Of a stretch of 64,000 bases of DNA, positions 8,953-17,158 are shown in pieces (position 1 is the first letter of the stretch; every line of letters begins with the position of its first letter). Origin of the DNA: JBAZTO01 sp041661865 (lineage in GTDB: Bacteria; Planctomycetota; Phycisphaerae; SM23-33); NCBI GenBank assembly GCA_041661865.1, contig JBAZTO010000004.1, positions 1 through 64,000 on the forward strand, written 5' to 3'. The notes beneath the pieces were generated by a model, which had not been told where the DNA came from, did no database searches, and saw only the letters and a program-made list of their open reading frames with translations. Both the position numbers and the translations under genes were made by a program.

Positions 8953-8994
8953 AGCACGGCCTCTTACTCCCCCCTGAGAGTGCCGTGCTTTTTT
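8953..8994 (+). terminator. Rho-independent terminator
   Basis: AGCACGGC (8953-8960) pairs with GCCGTGCT (8982-8989), with an inner CTCT/AGAG extension, followed by a run of T. It follows the small coiled-coil gene by about 95 bases. The intervening 8860-8952 could be a 3' UTR or small RNA; I recognise no family. Confidence 0.85.
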
Positions 8995-9323
8995 ATTTCT
9001 TTGTCTTCGCGGGGGTTGCAGCCGGTGGCCAGAACACCTCAAGCCCGCTCCGTCAGGCAGTCGATAATCAAGTTGTTGGGATGATCGACGTGCGATGCCC
9101 CAACCTATGGTGTGTGGCCTCATTCCTGGGTGTGATGCGGTGCCGCCTAGGAAGGAGTGCGAGGCGACCGGAAAAGTTCAGAAAAACGTTCATGTTCGGC
9201 TTGACGTTCGGCCGATGTTAGGCTACCATGCGACAAACAAAGACCAAACAGTTATTGTCGGGCCTGCTCTCAAGGACGCTGAGCAAGGCAAAGAAATGCG
9301 GGCCTGTGCAGGGAGGTGGGATT
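8995..9323. other. Intergenic region upstream of the lexA unit
   Basis: 329 bases without a convincing gene. It holds the GTTC repeat cluster at 9176-9220 and short ORFs lacking support. Confidence 0.5.
9176..9220 (+). promoter_or_regulatory. Cluster of GTTC direct repeats, possible LexA operator
   Basis: GTTC occurs at 9176, 9188, 9194 and 9206, and GTTA at 9217. Spacings are 12, 6, 12 and 11. Some bacterial LexA proteins (notably alphaproteobacterial) bind GTTC-N7-GTTC direct repeats. The location upstream of the lexA unit fits autoregulation, but the operator of this lineage is not known to me. Confidence 0.3.
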
Positions 9324-9956
9324 ATGGCGACAGTGGCAGCGGCTTGCCAGTTCGGCCCCGGCGGCGACTTCGTCCGAACCTGGCCGAAGGGATCGCTGGC
9401 GCGGTGCGGTCAGGTGGCCATTGACCTGGTCAAGCTGGCGCGGTTCAGAGGCTTGGAATCGCCGGTGACCAGCTTTGGCCCGGCGGGGATCGCCTGGCAG
9501 CGCTCGGCCGTCGAAGGCGGCGCAACCGCTTCGCCGGTCTCAGCCGACGGAGTCCTGGCCAGCGGCGCGATGCCGGTCTCGGCCTTGAGCGTCCCCGGCA
9601 GGAAAGATACGACACTGCCCTCGCTGGAGTCGGTGACTTCCAGCCTGGCTAACCTGCTTGAGCCCGATCTGGCCAGGCAAAACTTCAAGGCCCCCAGCGG
9701 CCTGTACGTCTCCCAGGAGACGGCGGAGGAGCATGATGCGCACACAAGCTACTGTCACGCCGAGGCAACTGGAGATTCTTCGCTTCATCGGAGACTTTCG
9801 CAGGCAGAACGGCTTTTCCCCGACGATGCAGGAAATTGGCGACCACTTGCACCTGACGAAGGTCACCGCCTTCGAGCACGTCGAGGCCCTCGTCGAAAAG
9901 TCGCTGCTCATCCGTGGCCCCAAGCACAGGGCTCGCTCTTTACGGGTAGCCTCTGA
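9324..9956 (+). CDS. Unknown ORF overlapping lexA
   Basis: 210 aa, not recognised. The start has an excellent site (GGAGGTGGGATT before ATG) and codons through about 9730 are GC3-rich like the neighbours, so translation is plausible. The frame then runs 224 bases into lexA in another frame, and its C-terminal residues become Arg/His-rich and look non-coding. The likely explanation is a lost stop codon or a frameshift near 9740, after a genuine gene of about 135 residues. It could be co-transcribed with lexA and part of the SOS unit. Confidence 0.45.
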   Translation: MATVAAACQFGPGGDFVRTWPKGSLARCGQVAIDLVKLARFRGLESPVTSFGPAGIAWQRSAVEGGATASPVSADGVLASGAMPVSALSVPGRKDTTLPSLESVTSSLANLLEPDLARQNFKAPSGLYVSQETAEEHDAHTSYCHAEATGDSSLHRRLSQAERLFPDDAGNWRPLAPDEGHRLRARRGPRRKVAAHPWPQAQGSLFTGSL

Positions 9957-10350
9957 TTTTGAGCTTCCCGACGAGCGGCCGACCAAGATGCCGCTGGTGG
10001 GCAAGGTCGCAGCCGGCCTGCCCATCGAGGCGATGGAGGACCGCCAGACCTTTGACATGGAAGAACTGTTCGAGGGCAGCGGCGAATCGTTCGTGCTCCA
10101 GGTGACCGGCAACAGCATGATCGACGAGCACATCCAGAACGGCGACTACGTCATCTGCCGCCGCGGGCGCGAACCGCGAAATGGCGAGACGGTGGTGGCC
10201 CTGCTCGAAGAGGGCCAGGCCACGCTGAAGAAGTTCTACCGCGAGAAAGGCCGCATCCGCCTCCAGCCGGCCAACCCCGCCTTCAAACCCATCTACGCCC
10301 AGCAGGTGGACGTCCAGGGCGTCGTCGTCGGAGTGGTGAGGAAAGTCTGA
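9733..10350 (+). CDS. lexA: LexA repressor
   Basis: About 205 aa. The N-terminal winged HTH (TPRQLEILRFIGDF to AFEHVEALVEKSLL) is followed by the peptidase domain. The Ala-Gly autocleavage site is in KVAAGLPIEA, the nucleophile Ser in NSMIDEHI and the Lys in QATLKKFY. LexA represses SOS genes until RecA filaments trigger self-cleavage. ATG codons at 9733 and 9736 both follow GGAGGA; the second has better spacing. Its start lies inside the preceding ORF. Confidence 0.95.
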   Translation: MMRTQATVTPRQLEILRFIGDFRRQNGFSPTMQEIGDHLHLTKVTAFEHVEALVEKSLLIRGPKHRARSLRVASDFELPDERPTKMPLVGKVAAGLPIEAMEDRQTFDMEELFEGSGESFVLQVTGNSMIDEHIQNGDYVICRRGREPRNGETVVALLEEGQATLKKFYREKGRIRLQPANPAFKPIYAQQVDVQGVVVGVVRKV

Positions 10351-10353
10351 AGC

Positions 10354-10400
10354 CAATGACGAATGACGAAGTGCGAATGACGAATCAATGACGAAACGTC
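10354..10400. repeat. GAATGACGAATGACGAA-family repeat
   Basis: Starts two bases after the lexA stop. Same family as the arms at 11987-12034, 31399-31522 and 34862-34992. Confidence 0.75.
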
Positions 10401-10590
10401 ACGTGCCACATCCAAGCGAGGCAACGCGCAAGTTGGGGGTGTTCATCTTCGCCCCAAGCACACAACGCTTCTTGGGACGCCCAATCGAACATTTGCCCAG
10501 GCCACCTGCCGCCGTGCTGGCCGTGCATAACGACGGACCGGTTCTGGGCATGGAACTGCCATAGATACTGAACAAGAGGGGTGCAAAATC

Positions 10591-11781
10591 GTGAGATCAG
10601 AGAATGTAACGATATGGAAGAGAATACAGATCACCCTTCCTCACGCTTTTTGCATCGTGGTTCTGACGGCTACTGTCTTGCCCGCGCTTCATACTGTCGC
10701 CGGTTGGCTGCCCCAAGGTGTAGATGAAGACGGCGATAGAATTGATCCTTCCGTTGCCGTGGCCTTCTTTTCGCTGATTTTTTCGGTTTTGGTCTATTGG
10801 TGGCTGATTAGTCGGCTGCGAAAAGACGCAAAGCAAATTCGCGACCTGCGAACAGCCATTCAAATTGTGGCGTGCGACCAGCATGTCGATTGGCAGTCAG
10901 TGCCAGACCTCGACACTTACCGCGAATCCCGAAATTTGCCGTTGGCAATGGCACTCGAAACGGCTGGAATCATACGGCCCAAACTCGAACTCGACGAACG
11001 CGAACGAGTGATCGCGTCTTGGCGTGCTCAACTCGATGAACCAGATCACGTGCGGGCTGTCAAAGAGGCACTCGAACACGGTCCATACAGCGGCATGTAC
11101 TGGTCCTTCCAGATTGTCAGCAGCGAATTCCGTAAGCTCATTCATCGTGAAACGCGGGAGCGATTTCCAAGAGAGTGCTACTTTGCAGAGCTTCACATTC
11201 TAATAGCGTACCGCGCAAGCGTGTTCCGGAAAGTGGCGTTTGCTGAAATGGCCAAAGATGTCGGGAATCCTTGTCTTGCGACCTTGATACATGCCATTGC
11301 CGAAATGGTGGACAAGCCAGGCAATCCAAAGGAGATTGAAGAATCGACGCGTCGCGAACTCAATGAAGCCTTTGCCAGAGAAATAGAGCTTGAGTTACTC
11401 GAAGACGAAATCAAGAACTACGTGAAACTCCACCTAGAAGAAGCTGTGGTTCGCTGGCTAGCGAGATACAAGGATGATGCGGGTACGGTGGCCATATTCG
11501 ACCGTTGGAAGCGACTTCGCGACGGAGTTTCCAAGATGGCCGAATACCTTGGGCAAGCTAGGGGTTTCGCCACCGAAAGGCACGACATGGAGATGAACCT
11601 AAAGATTGACCGATACGAATGGCTCAAGAATATGCAGGTTGGCAATGGAGCCAGACCTCGGAGTATCACCTGGGAGATGTACGAGGCGGCTAATAGGGGA
11701 CTTGCCGCCTTCGCCAAGAGCGAGGCTGCTTTACCGGTCGACGAACCGAACAAGCCGACGTTGCCGCAAGAGCAGGATTAG
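10591..11781 (+). CDS. Hypothetical membrane-anchored protein, probably acquired
   Basis: 396 aa, not recognised. Two N-terminal hydrophobic helices (about 15-37 and 54-71) precede a long charged helical cytoplasmic domain (about 75-390) rich in Glu, Arg and Lys. No catalytic motif is visible. GTG 10591 has AGAGGGG upstream. Codon use is clearly less GC3-biased than in the flanking lexA and PHP genes, and both sides carry GAATGACGAA repeats, which suggests an insertion. Possible roles include a phage- or stress-related membrane factor, but nothing in the sequence proves this. Confidence 0.65.
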   Translation: MRSENVTIWKRIQITLPHAFCIVVLTATVLPALHTVAGWLPQGVDEDGDRIDPSVAVAFFSLIFSVLVYWWLISRLRKDAKQIRDLRTAIQIVACDQHVDWQSVPDLDTYRESRNLPLAMALETAGIIRPKLELDERERVIASWRAQLDEPDHVRAVKEALEHGPYSGMYWSFQIVSSEFRKLIHRETRERFPRECYFAELHILIAYRASVFRKVAFAEMAKDVGNPCLATLIHAIAEMVDKPGNPKEIEESTRRELNEAFAREIELELLEDEIKNYVKLHLEEAVVRWLARYKDDAGTVAIFDRWKRLRDGVSKMAEYLGQARGFATERHDMEMNLKIDRYEWLKNMQVGNGARPRSITWEMYEAANRGLAAFAKSEAALPVDEPNKPTLPQEQD

Positions 11782-11820
11782 TCCGTTTGCGGAAGGGCAT
11801 GTTGATCGTGATGCCGTGGG

Positions 11821-12034
11821 CGGGTGCCGTGGTCGCGGCGTTTGCGACCACGAGCAGAAACGACGATACCCGCTCGCTTCGCGCTCGCGGCTAGTGCGCC
11901 AAGGCGCGGGCCTTGGTGCCTGCCTGCCGGTAGGCAGGTTGCGCGCCCTACATTCCGCTTAGTTCGTCCCCGCTGTCTTGGTCATTTGTGCTTCGTCATT
12001 GATTTGTCATTCGAGTTTCGTCATTCGTCATTCA
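11821..12034. repeat. Composite of four repeat families
   Basis: In order: a GGTGCCGTGGTCGC palindrome (11823-11852), a half element CGCTCGCTTCGCGCTCGCGG (11871-11890), a CCTGCCGGTAGGCAGG palindrome with GCGCGCCCTAC (11923-11950), and the inverted GAATGACGAA arm (11987-12034). The gap holds no gene. Confidence 0.8.
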
Positions 12035-12890
12035 AGACGGCGAGTCTTTCCGCCGTACGTTCGATCATCGTCACGCTGACGCGGGGGTGGCCCAGTTGGA
12101 CGGCGGGCTTGCCCAGGCCGTGGAAGTCCGAGCCGCCGCTGGGCAGCAGGTTCAGCTTTGTCGCCAGCTCCAGGCACAGCCGCGTCTGCTGCGGCGAGTG
12201 ATCGGGATGGTACACCTCGATGCCGTCCAGGCCCGCATGGGCCAGATCCCGCAGGACTCGCTCCAGTTGGAGGCGGTTGGCGCAGCGCAGTTGCGAGGGG
12301 TGGGCCAGCATCGCGATCCCGCCGCCGCCGTGAATGGCGTCGATCACCTGTCTCGGCCGCCAGCGATCCTTGGGCACAGCCGCCGGCCCGCCGTCGCCGA
12401 GGTAACGGTCGAAGGCCTCGGCAGGGCAGCGGACATGCCCCTTGGCCGCCAGGGTCTGGGCGATGTGCAGGCGTCCCAGGATTCGTTGGTCGCCGCCGCC
12501 GGCCTGGGCCAGCACGTCGGCCAGGTCGATCGCCAGTCCCAGCGCCTGGAGCTTGGCGATGATCCTGGGGTTTCGCCCAGCCCGCGCCGCCTGCATCTCC
12601 CGCGTCAAGGCCTGCAGGCTCGGGGCATTCTCATCGATGCCCAAGCCAAGGATGTGCATGGTCCCGCCGGCAAAGGCGGCTGAGACCTCGATGCCGCTGA
12701 CCAGGCGAAGCTGGGGAAACTCCGCCGCCGCCTGGCGCGCGGGGGCCAGTCCCTCGGTGGTGTCGTGGTCGGTCAGCGCGATAACGGCCAGCCCCGCGGC
12801 GTCGGCCTCGGCCAGCAGACGCTGGGGGCTGACCGAGCCGTCGGAGGCGGTGCTGTGGGTATGCAGATCGACCCAGCGACGGGCGCTCAT
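12021..12890 (-). CDS. PHP domain metal-dependent phosphoesterase
   Basis: 289 aa. The PHP motifs are clear: DLHTHSTASDG near the start, ALTDHDTTEG, GIEVSA, AMLAHPSQLR and SGGSDFHG. The fold holds three metals and hydrolyses phosphoesters; stand-alone members include 3',5'-nucleoside bisphosphate phosphatase and RNase AM. The ATG at 12890 overlaps the cysK stop as ATGA, so translation is coupled. This pairing with cysteine synthase would fit recycling of PAP from sulfate assimilation, which is inference only. The ORF extension to 12959 is inside cysK. Confidence 0.88.
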   Translation of the reverse strand: MSARRWVDLHTHSTASDGSVSPQRLLAEADAAGLAVIALTDHDTTEGLAPARQAAAEFPQLRLVSGIEVSAAFAGGTMHILGLGIDENAPSLQALTREMQAARAGRNPRIIAKLQALGLAIDLADVLAQAGGGDQRILGRLHIAQTLAAKGHVRCPAEAFDRYLGDGGPAAVPKDRWRPRQVIDAIHGGGGIAMLAHPSQLRCANRLQLERVLRDLAHAGLDGIEVYHPDHSPQQTRLCLELATKLNLLPSGGSDFHGLGKPAVQLGHPRVSVTMIERTAERLAVLNDE

Positions 12891-13831
12891 CGCAGGTGCT
12901 CGAACAATGGCGTGGACAGGTAGCGCTCGCCGAAACTGGGCACAATGACGACGATGCACTTGCCGGCGGACTCGGGGCGATGGGCGACCTGGTGGGCCGC
13001 GGCCAGGGCGGCGCCCGAAGAAATGCCGACGAACAGGCCCGCGTCCTTGCAGGCGCGGCGGGCCCAGTCGATGGCCTCATCCTGGTCGATCGCGACCACC
13101 TCGTCGATGGCCTGGAGGTTGAGAACCTTGGGCACGAAGCCGGCCCCGATGCCCTGGATCTTGTGGGGCCCGGGCGTGAGGGCCTGTCCCGCCAGCGTCT
13201 GGGTGAGCACGGGGCTTTGTTTGGGTTCCACGGCGACGGCCCTGAAGCCCGCCCGCCGCTGCCGGATCACCTCGCTGATGCCTGTGATGGTGCCCCCGGT
13301 CCCGACGGCGGAGACGACGACGTCCACCTTGCCATCGGTTCCGGTCCATATTTCCTCAGCCGTGGTGCGGCGGTGAATCTCGGGGTTGGCGGGGTTCTCG
13401 AATTGCTGCGGCACGAAGCTGTTGGGCACGACGGAGGCCAATTCCCGGGCCTTCTCGATGGCCCCGGCCATGCCGCTGGCTGCGGGGGTCAGCGAAACCT
13501 CGGCCCCCAGGGCGCGGAGCACCTTGCGCCGCTCGATGCTCATGGAGTCGGGCATGGTGACGATGCAGCGGTAGCCGCGCACGGCGCAGACGAAGGCCAG
13601 CGCGATGCCCGTGTTGCCGCTGGTGGGCTCGATAATGGTCGAGCCTTCCTTGATCGCTCCGCTCCGCTCGCCCGCATCGATCATCGCCAGGCCGATGCGG
13701 TCCTTCACCGAGGCCATGGGGTTGAGGCTTTCCATCTTGGCCAGCACGGTGGCCTTGGAGCCGATGAGCTTGTGGATGCGAACCAGCGGGGTGTTGCCGA
13801 TGGTCTGCGAGATATCGTCGAAGATGGGCAT
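12887..13831 (-). CDS. cysK: Cysteine synthase A (O-acetylserine sulfhydrylase)
   Basis: 314 aa, family length. The PLP lysine is in NPMASVKDRIG and the substrate loop is PTSGNTGIAL. The phosphate-binding loop is GTGGTITG and GISSGAALAAA is near the C-terminus. It makes cysteine from O-acetylserine and sulfide in the cytoplasm. The start has AAAGGATC upstream. The stop codon overlaps the start of the PHP gene. Confidence 0.96.
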   Translation of the reverse strand: MPIFDDISQTIGNTPLVRIHKLIGSKATVLAKMESLNPMASVKDRIGLAMIDAGERSGAIKEGSTIIEPTSGNTGIALAFVCAVRGYRCIVTMPDSMSIERRKVLRALGAEVSLTPAASGMAGAIEKARELASVVPNSFVPQQFENPANPEIHRRTTAEEIWTGTDGKVDVVVSAVGTGGTITGISEVIRQRRAGFRAVAVEPKQSPVLTQTLAGQALTPGPHKIQGIGAGFVPKVLNLQAIDEVVAIDQDEAIDWARRACKDAGLFVGISSGAALAAAHQVAHRPESAGKCIVVIVPSFGERYLSTPLFEHLR

Positions 13832-13973
13832 GTCCGATCCTTTCGTGACCCCGCTCTTGAAGATCGACGCGACAGCCGATCCTGCCGGGGTCCGCTGCCA
13901 GGTAATGATACACCGTCATCGACGGGCCGTCACCAGGCTCTGTCACTCTTCAACCGACGGATCGGGTGCCACT

Positions 13974-14034
13974 GCTGCGGTGTTTGCAGCAGTGTTGAAG
14001 CTATGCACGGCTGCACACGACGCAGCCGTGGCAC
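13974..14034. repeat. GGTGC/GCACC double-hairpin element, copy 1
   Basis: Outer GGTGC/GCACC enclose hairpin 1 (CACTGCTGC with GCAGCAGTG) and hairpin 2 (CACGGCTGC with GCAGCCGTG). Copy 2 is at 33032 and a related in-gene copy at 33253. Confidence 0.9.
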
Positions 14035-14067
14035 CAGGTCAGATCAAGAGAGGGTGGAAAGCTGGAG

Positions 14068-14727
14068 TTATCGAGGCACGGGCTGGTTGGCGCTTCGGAA
14101 GGGGGCGGCGGGTTTGGTGCGAGCCGGGAGGATGATTTTCTCGGTGGGGGCGAAGATGACGCCCTTGGCCTCCATCCGCCGGAAGGCCATCTCGATCTTC
14201 TCGCCCGGCAGCGCCAGGACCGCGTCAGAGGCCAGGATCACGCCGAAGCCGCGGCTGCGGAGCCCGACGGCTGCCTCCACGATGCCGTGTGCCAGGCCCG
14301 CGCCGCAGATCACAAAGGTGCCGCCGCCCAGTTCGGTAATCATCCGCTCAGCCCGGCTGTGGGCGAAGATGTCGGTGACTCGCTTTTCAAAGATCACCTG
14401 GCGATATTGACTGAACAGATCCCTGGGCAGGTCCGTCACGTTCCGAAGGCCAAAGTCGATGTGACGCGGCAGGATCGTCCTAGCCAACCTGAGTTCGCCC
14501 CGCGTGCCCTCGACACAGTGGGGCGTTGCGCCCAATGGCCCAGGCCGGTTGGGCTGCACGCGCAAGACAGTGCTCACCACCGGGATGTGACCGGCGCGCG
14601 ACCAGGCAAAGAGTCGCCTGATCTGCCTGGCTATCGCGGGAGAGAGTTCGGGGGAGTAAAAACTCCCACCCGATTCAAAGAAGTCGCATTGAACTTCAAC
14701 GTCCAACAGGATTCGCTCGTATACCAT
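14068..14727 (-). CDS. Isochorismatase-like protein lacking catalytic residues
   Basis: 219 aa, typical length for cysteine hydrolases of the isochorismatase family. In the first motif EVQCDFF, Glu11 sits where the catalytic Asp belongs. Lys115 in FEKRVTDIF is retained. In CGAGLAHGIVEAA, Gly148 occupies the position of the nucleophile Cys. Two of three triad residues are therefore changed, so hydrolysis by the usual mechanism is unlikely. It may be a binding or regulatory protein. Codon use is ordinary and the frame is intact, so it is not an obvious pseudogene. Confidence 0.75.
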   Translation of the reverse strand: MVYERILLDVEVQCDFFESGGSFYSPELSPAIARQIRRLFAWSRAGHIPVVSTVLRVQPNRPGPLGATPHCVEGTRGELRLARTILPRHIDFGLRNVTDLPRDLFSQYRQVIFEKRVTDIFAHSRAERMITELGGGTFVICGAGLAHGIVEAAVGLRSRGFGVILASDAVLALPGEKIEMAFRRMEAKGVIFAPTEKIILPARTKPAAPFRSANQPVPR

Positions 14728-14876
14728 GCCGCGCCTTCCCTTACGGCGTTACTTGGGGGCCGCTACTTCATTCTATGCTACGAGCAGGGAGCGTCCTTGG
14801 ATTGACCTGGCGCGAGGAAGAAACGCTAAAAAGTCATAAGGGTTTGTCAGAAAAGCAATTAGAGGCAAGGCCCGGT

Positions 14877-15098
14877 TCAGGCCAGGCAGCGGGTGACCAG
14901 CCAAAGCCCCACGCCGACCCCCAGAAGCCCCAGGAGGATGTAGCCGAACAGGGCCAGGATCTCCAGCGGCAGGCGCGAGAGGTTGGTGGTTCGAATGGTC
15001 TTATAGATGATGGCCAGCGACGCGCAGAGCGGAAGCAGCAACCAGAGGAGTTGCTGTGAGCCAAGGGGCATCGGGTGGTGGAAAAGTGTCGCCAGCAT
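14877..15098 (-). CDS. Small hypothetical membrane protein
   Basis: 73 aa with two hydrophobic helices (QQLLWLLLPLCASLAII and ILALFGYILLGLLGVGVG). Not recognised. The ATG at 15098 follows the stop of the upstream DUF6677-like gene by two bases, so it is probably translated by coupling; no good ribosome site is seen. The longer frame to 15185 overlaps the neighbour and is less likely. Confidence 0.6.
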   Translation of the reverse strand: MLATLFHHPMPLGSQQLLWLLLPLCASLAIIYKTIRTTNLSRLPLEILALFGYILLGLLGVGVGLWLVTRCLA

Positions 15099-15100
15099 CG

Positions 15101-15622
15101 TTAGGGCTTCGTCTCCTTGGCGGCAGCAGGGCGGGGTTCGCCCCTCAGGCCCATCATGCCCAGCATCAGGGCGTCGAAGATGCACATCAGGTTCATCAGG
15201 CCCGCCACGCCGGCATAGGCCCGGGCGATGGTGTCGGTCGGGCTGACCAGGGCCAGGCCGGCCTGGTCATACTTCTGGTCCATGATGACTTGCTGGCCGA
15301 AGTCCAGCCCGCCCGGGTTGCTGAGGGGGATGTTGGCCTCGGCGGCCAGGCGGGAAGTGACCTTCTCCGACAGGCGCCAGGCGGCCAGGCCATGAACGCC
15401 CGTGAACATCTCGGCGATGTACCACCATCGCTCATTGCGGCTGTCGACGGTCATCACTCCGCCCATGGCCATGCCGGCCCAGAAGGTCGCGCCGATGGTC
15501 AGGAAAATGATGGCGGCGCGGACGGGCCGGCCGACGCAGAGATGCCCGGCCCCGGGAATCAGCCACGCCAACGCCATGGCCAGCAGCGCCACGAGTCGAA
15601 AGTGAGCGTTCTTTTTTGTCAT
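15101..15622 (-). CDS. DUF6677-like membrane protein
   Basis: 173 aa. N-terminal LLAMALAWLIPGAGHLCVGRPVRA resembles TM2/DUF6677-type proteins of planctomycetes, split here across two helices. A third hydrophobic segment is near 136-155 (AYAGVAGLMNLMCIFDALML). The middle region is polar and probably periplasmic. Function unknown. It is followed directly by the small membrane gene, with which it forms an operon, and it diverges from prfB. Confidence 0.65.
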   Translation of the reverse strand: MTKKNAHFRLVALLAMALAWLIPGAGHLCVGRPVRAAIIFLTIGATFWAGMAMGGVMTVDSRNERWWYIAEMFTGVHGLAAWRLSEKVTSRLAAEANIPLSNPGGLDFGQQVIMDQKYDQAGLALVSPTDTIARAYAGVAGLMNLMCIFDALMLGMMGLRGEPRPAAAKETKP

Positions 15623-15717
15623 AGACTCTCGCGGCGAATCGCACGCGAAGGGGCAATTTCGCCGACATCGCGCGGACTGTCAAGCTTTATCGCCTTTTGG
15701 TGGCACAGGCGCCTCGG

Positions 15718-15741
15718 GTAGCACAGGCGTCTCGCCTGTGC
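15718..15741. repeat. CACAGGCG palindrome (inverted-repeat family)
   Basis: GCACAGGCG-tct-CGCCTGTGC preceded by GTA, 80 bases upstream of prfB. The same unit forms the array at 63631. Confidence 0.8.
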
Positions 15742-15822
15742 ATGGGCCGGCGCTCCATTCGTCCGCCGGGCCTTGCTTTGGTCGCACGGATAGTGTTACG
15801 ATGGCCGGCCAGGAGACGTCTA

Positions 15823-16948
15823 ATGCCACAAGAGCTTAATCTCAAGGATACCATCGAAGCCCTTCGCACCCGGATTCACGCCATCCGGGACTCTCTTTGA
15901 CGTCCCTGCACGCCAGCAGAAAATCTCCGAACTTGAGCTGAAGATGGCCGTCCCGGGCTTCTGGAACAACAACGAAGCCGCCCAGCCGATCATCGGCGAG
16001 CTCAAGGCCCTCAAGGCCATCGTCGTTCCCATGGGCGAGCTGATCCGGCGGATCGACGACCTGGAGGCTCTCCACGGCCTGGCCGTCGAGGAAAACAGCG
16101 ACGAGACGATCGCCGAGGCCGCCGCCGAGGCTGAGAGCATCCGCGCCGACGTGGAGCAACTGGAACTCCGCACGCTGCTGTCGGGGACTCACGACGCGGG
16201 CAACGCCTATTTCTCCATCCATGCCGGGGCCGGCGGCACCGAGAGCTGCGACTGGGCCCAGATGCTCCTGCGGATGTACGTGCGCTACTTTGAACGCGCC
16301 GGCTACAACGTCGAGGAAATCGACCGCCTCGACGGCGAGGAGGCCGGCATCCGCTCGGTGTCGCTGCGGGTCCGCGGGCCCTACGCCTACGGCTATCTCG
16401 CCTGCGAGCGCGGCGTGCACCGCCTGGTGCGGATCAGCCCGTATGATTCGCAAAGCCGCCGGCATACCAGCTTCGCCTCCGTCGACGTGCTGCCGGAGCT
16501 GGAGGAAGTGGAGATCGACATCGACTTCGCCAAGGACGTTCGCGAGGATGTCTTCCGTGCCAGCGGCGCCGGCGGCCAGCACGTCAACAAGACCTCCTCC
16601 GCCGTCCGGCTGACGCACCTTCCCACCGGCATGGTTGTCCAGTGCCAGAACGAGCGCAGCCAGCACAAGAACCGCGCCGAGTGCCACAAGCTCCTGGCGG
16701 CCAAGCTCTACCAGCTCGAACAGTCCAAGCGCGACGCCGAACTGGCCAAGATGTACGGCAACAAGGGCGAGATCGCCTTCGGCTACCAGATCCGCTCCTA
16801 CGTGCTGTATCCCTACCAGTTGGTTCGCGACGAACGCACCGAACTCAAGAGTTCCCACACCGACAACGTGCTCGACGGCGAAATCCAGCCGTTCATCGAT
16901 TCCTACCTGCGCTTCCGCGCAGCCCAGGAACGCGCGGCGAAGACCTAA
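15823..16948 (+). CDS. prfB: Peptide chain release factor 2, with programmed +1 frameshift
   Basis: About 374 aa after frameshifting. The first 25 codons end at CTT TGA C (15895-15901), the standard autoregulatory site: slow reading of the UGA by RF2 lets the ribosome slip to GAC and continue in the next frame. The catalytic GGQ is in SGAGGQHVNKTS. The stop-codon reading motif, usually SPF, is SPY here (VRISPYDSQSRRHTSF). RF2 releases peptides at UGA and UAA. ATG 15823 precedes PQELNLKDTIEAL. Annotators often miss the first segment. Confidence 0.95.
15895..15901 (+). promoter_or_regulatory. prfB +1 frameshift site CTTTGAC
   Basis: CTT-T-GAC joins the two prfB reading frames. GGGA lies a few bases upstream, where the stimulatory Shine-Dalgarno-like element normally sits, although it is weak here. 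Confidence 0.92.
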
Positions 16949-16958
16949 CAGGTATCTC

Positions 16959-17048
16959 GACGCACTAGCCGCGAGCGCAAAGCGAGCGGACTATTTCCTC
17001 TTCTGAACCGACAATCCCCGCTCGCTTTGCGCTCGCGGCTAGTGCGTC
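16959..17048. repeat. Long inverted-repeat element (GAGCGCAAAGCGAGCGG family), copy 1
   Basis: A 31-base left arm (GACGCACTAG...AGCGAGCGG) is exactly repeated in inverted form at the right, around a 28-base centre beginning ACTATTTCCTCTTCTGAA. Copy 2 at 22304 shares both arms and centre. Confidence 0.9.
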
Positions 17049-17158
17049 AATGGCGGGCGATGCGGTGTGCGCGATCAAGAACCAGCGAGCCGTCTGAGGG
17101 GCTTGGGATCGCATTGATGCGTTGACCCTGTCGGAATGTGCGGTTAAGCTGGCCGGCC

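Noticed and set aside
8860..8994. SRP RNA or 6S RNA
   Set aside because: No SRP core (GGAAGCAGC type) or 6S bubble pattern; only a terminator is supported.
12896..14410. 504-residue plus-strand ORF opposite cysK
   Set aside because: Antisense shadow; the cysK protein is unambiguous.
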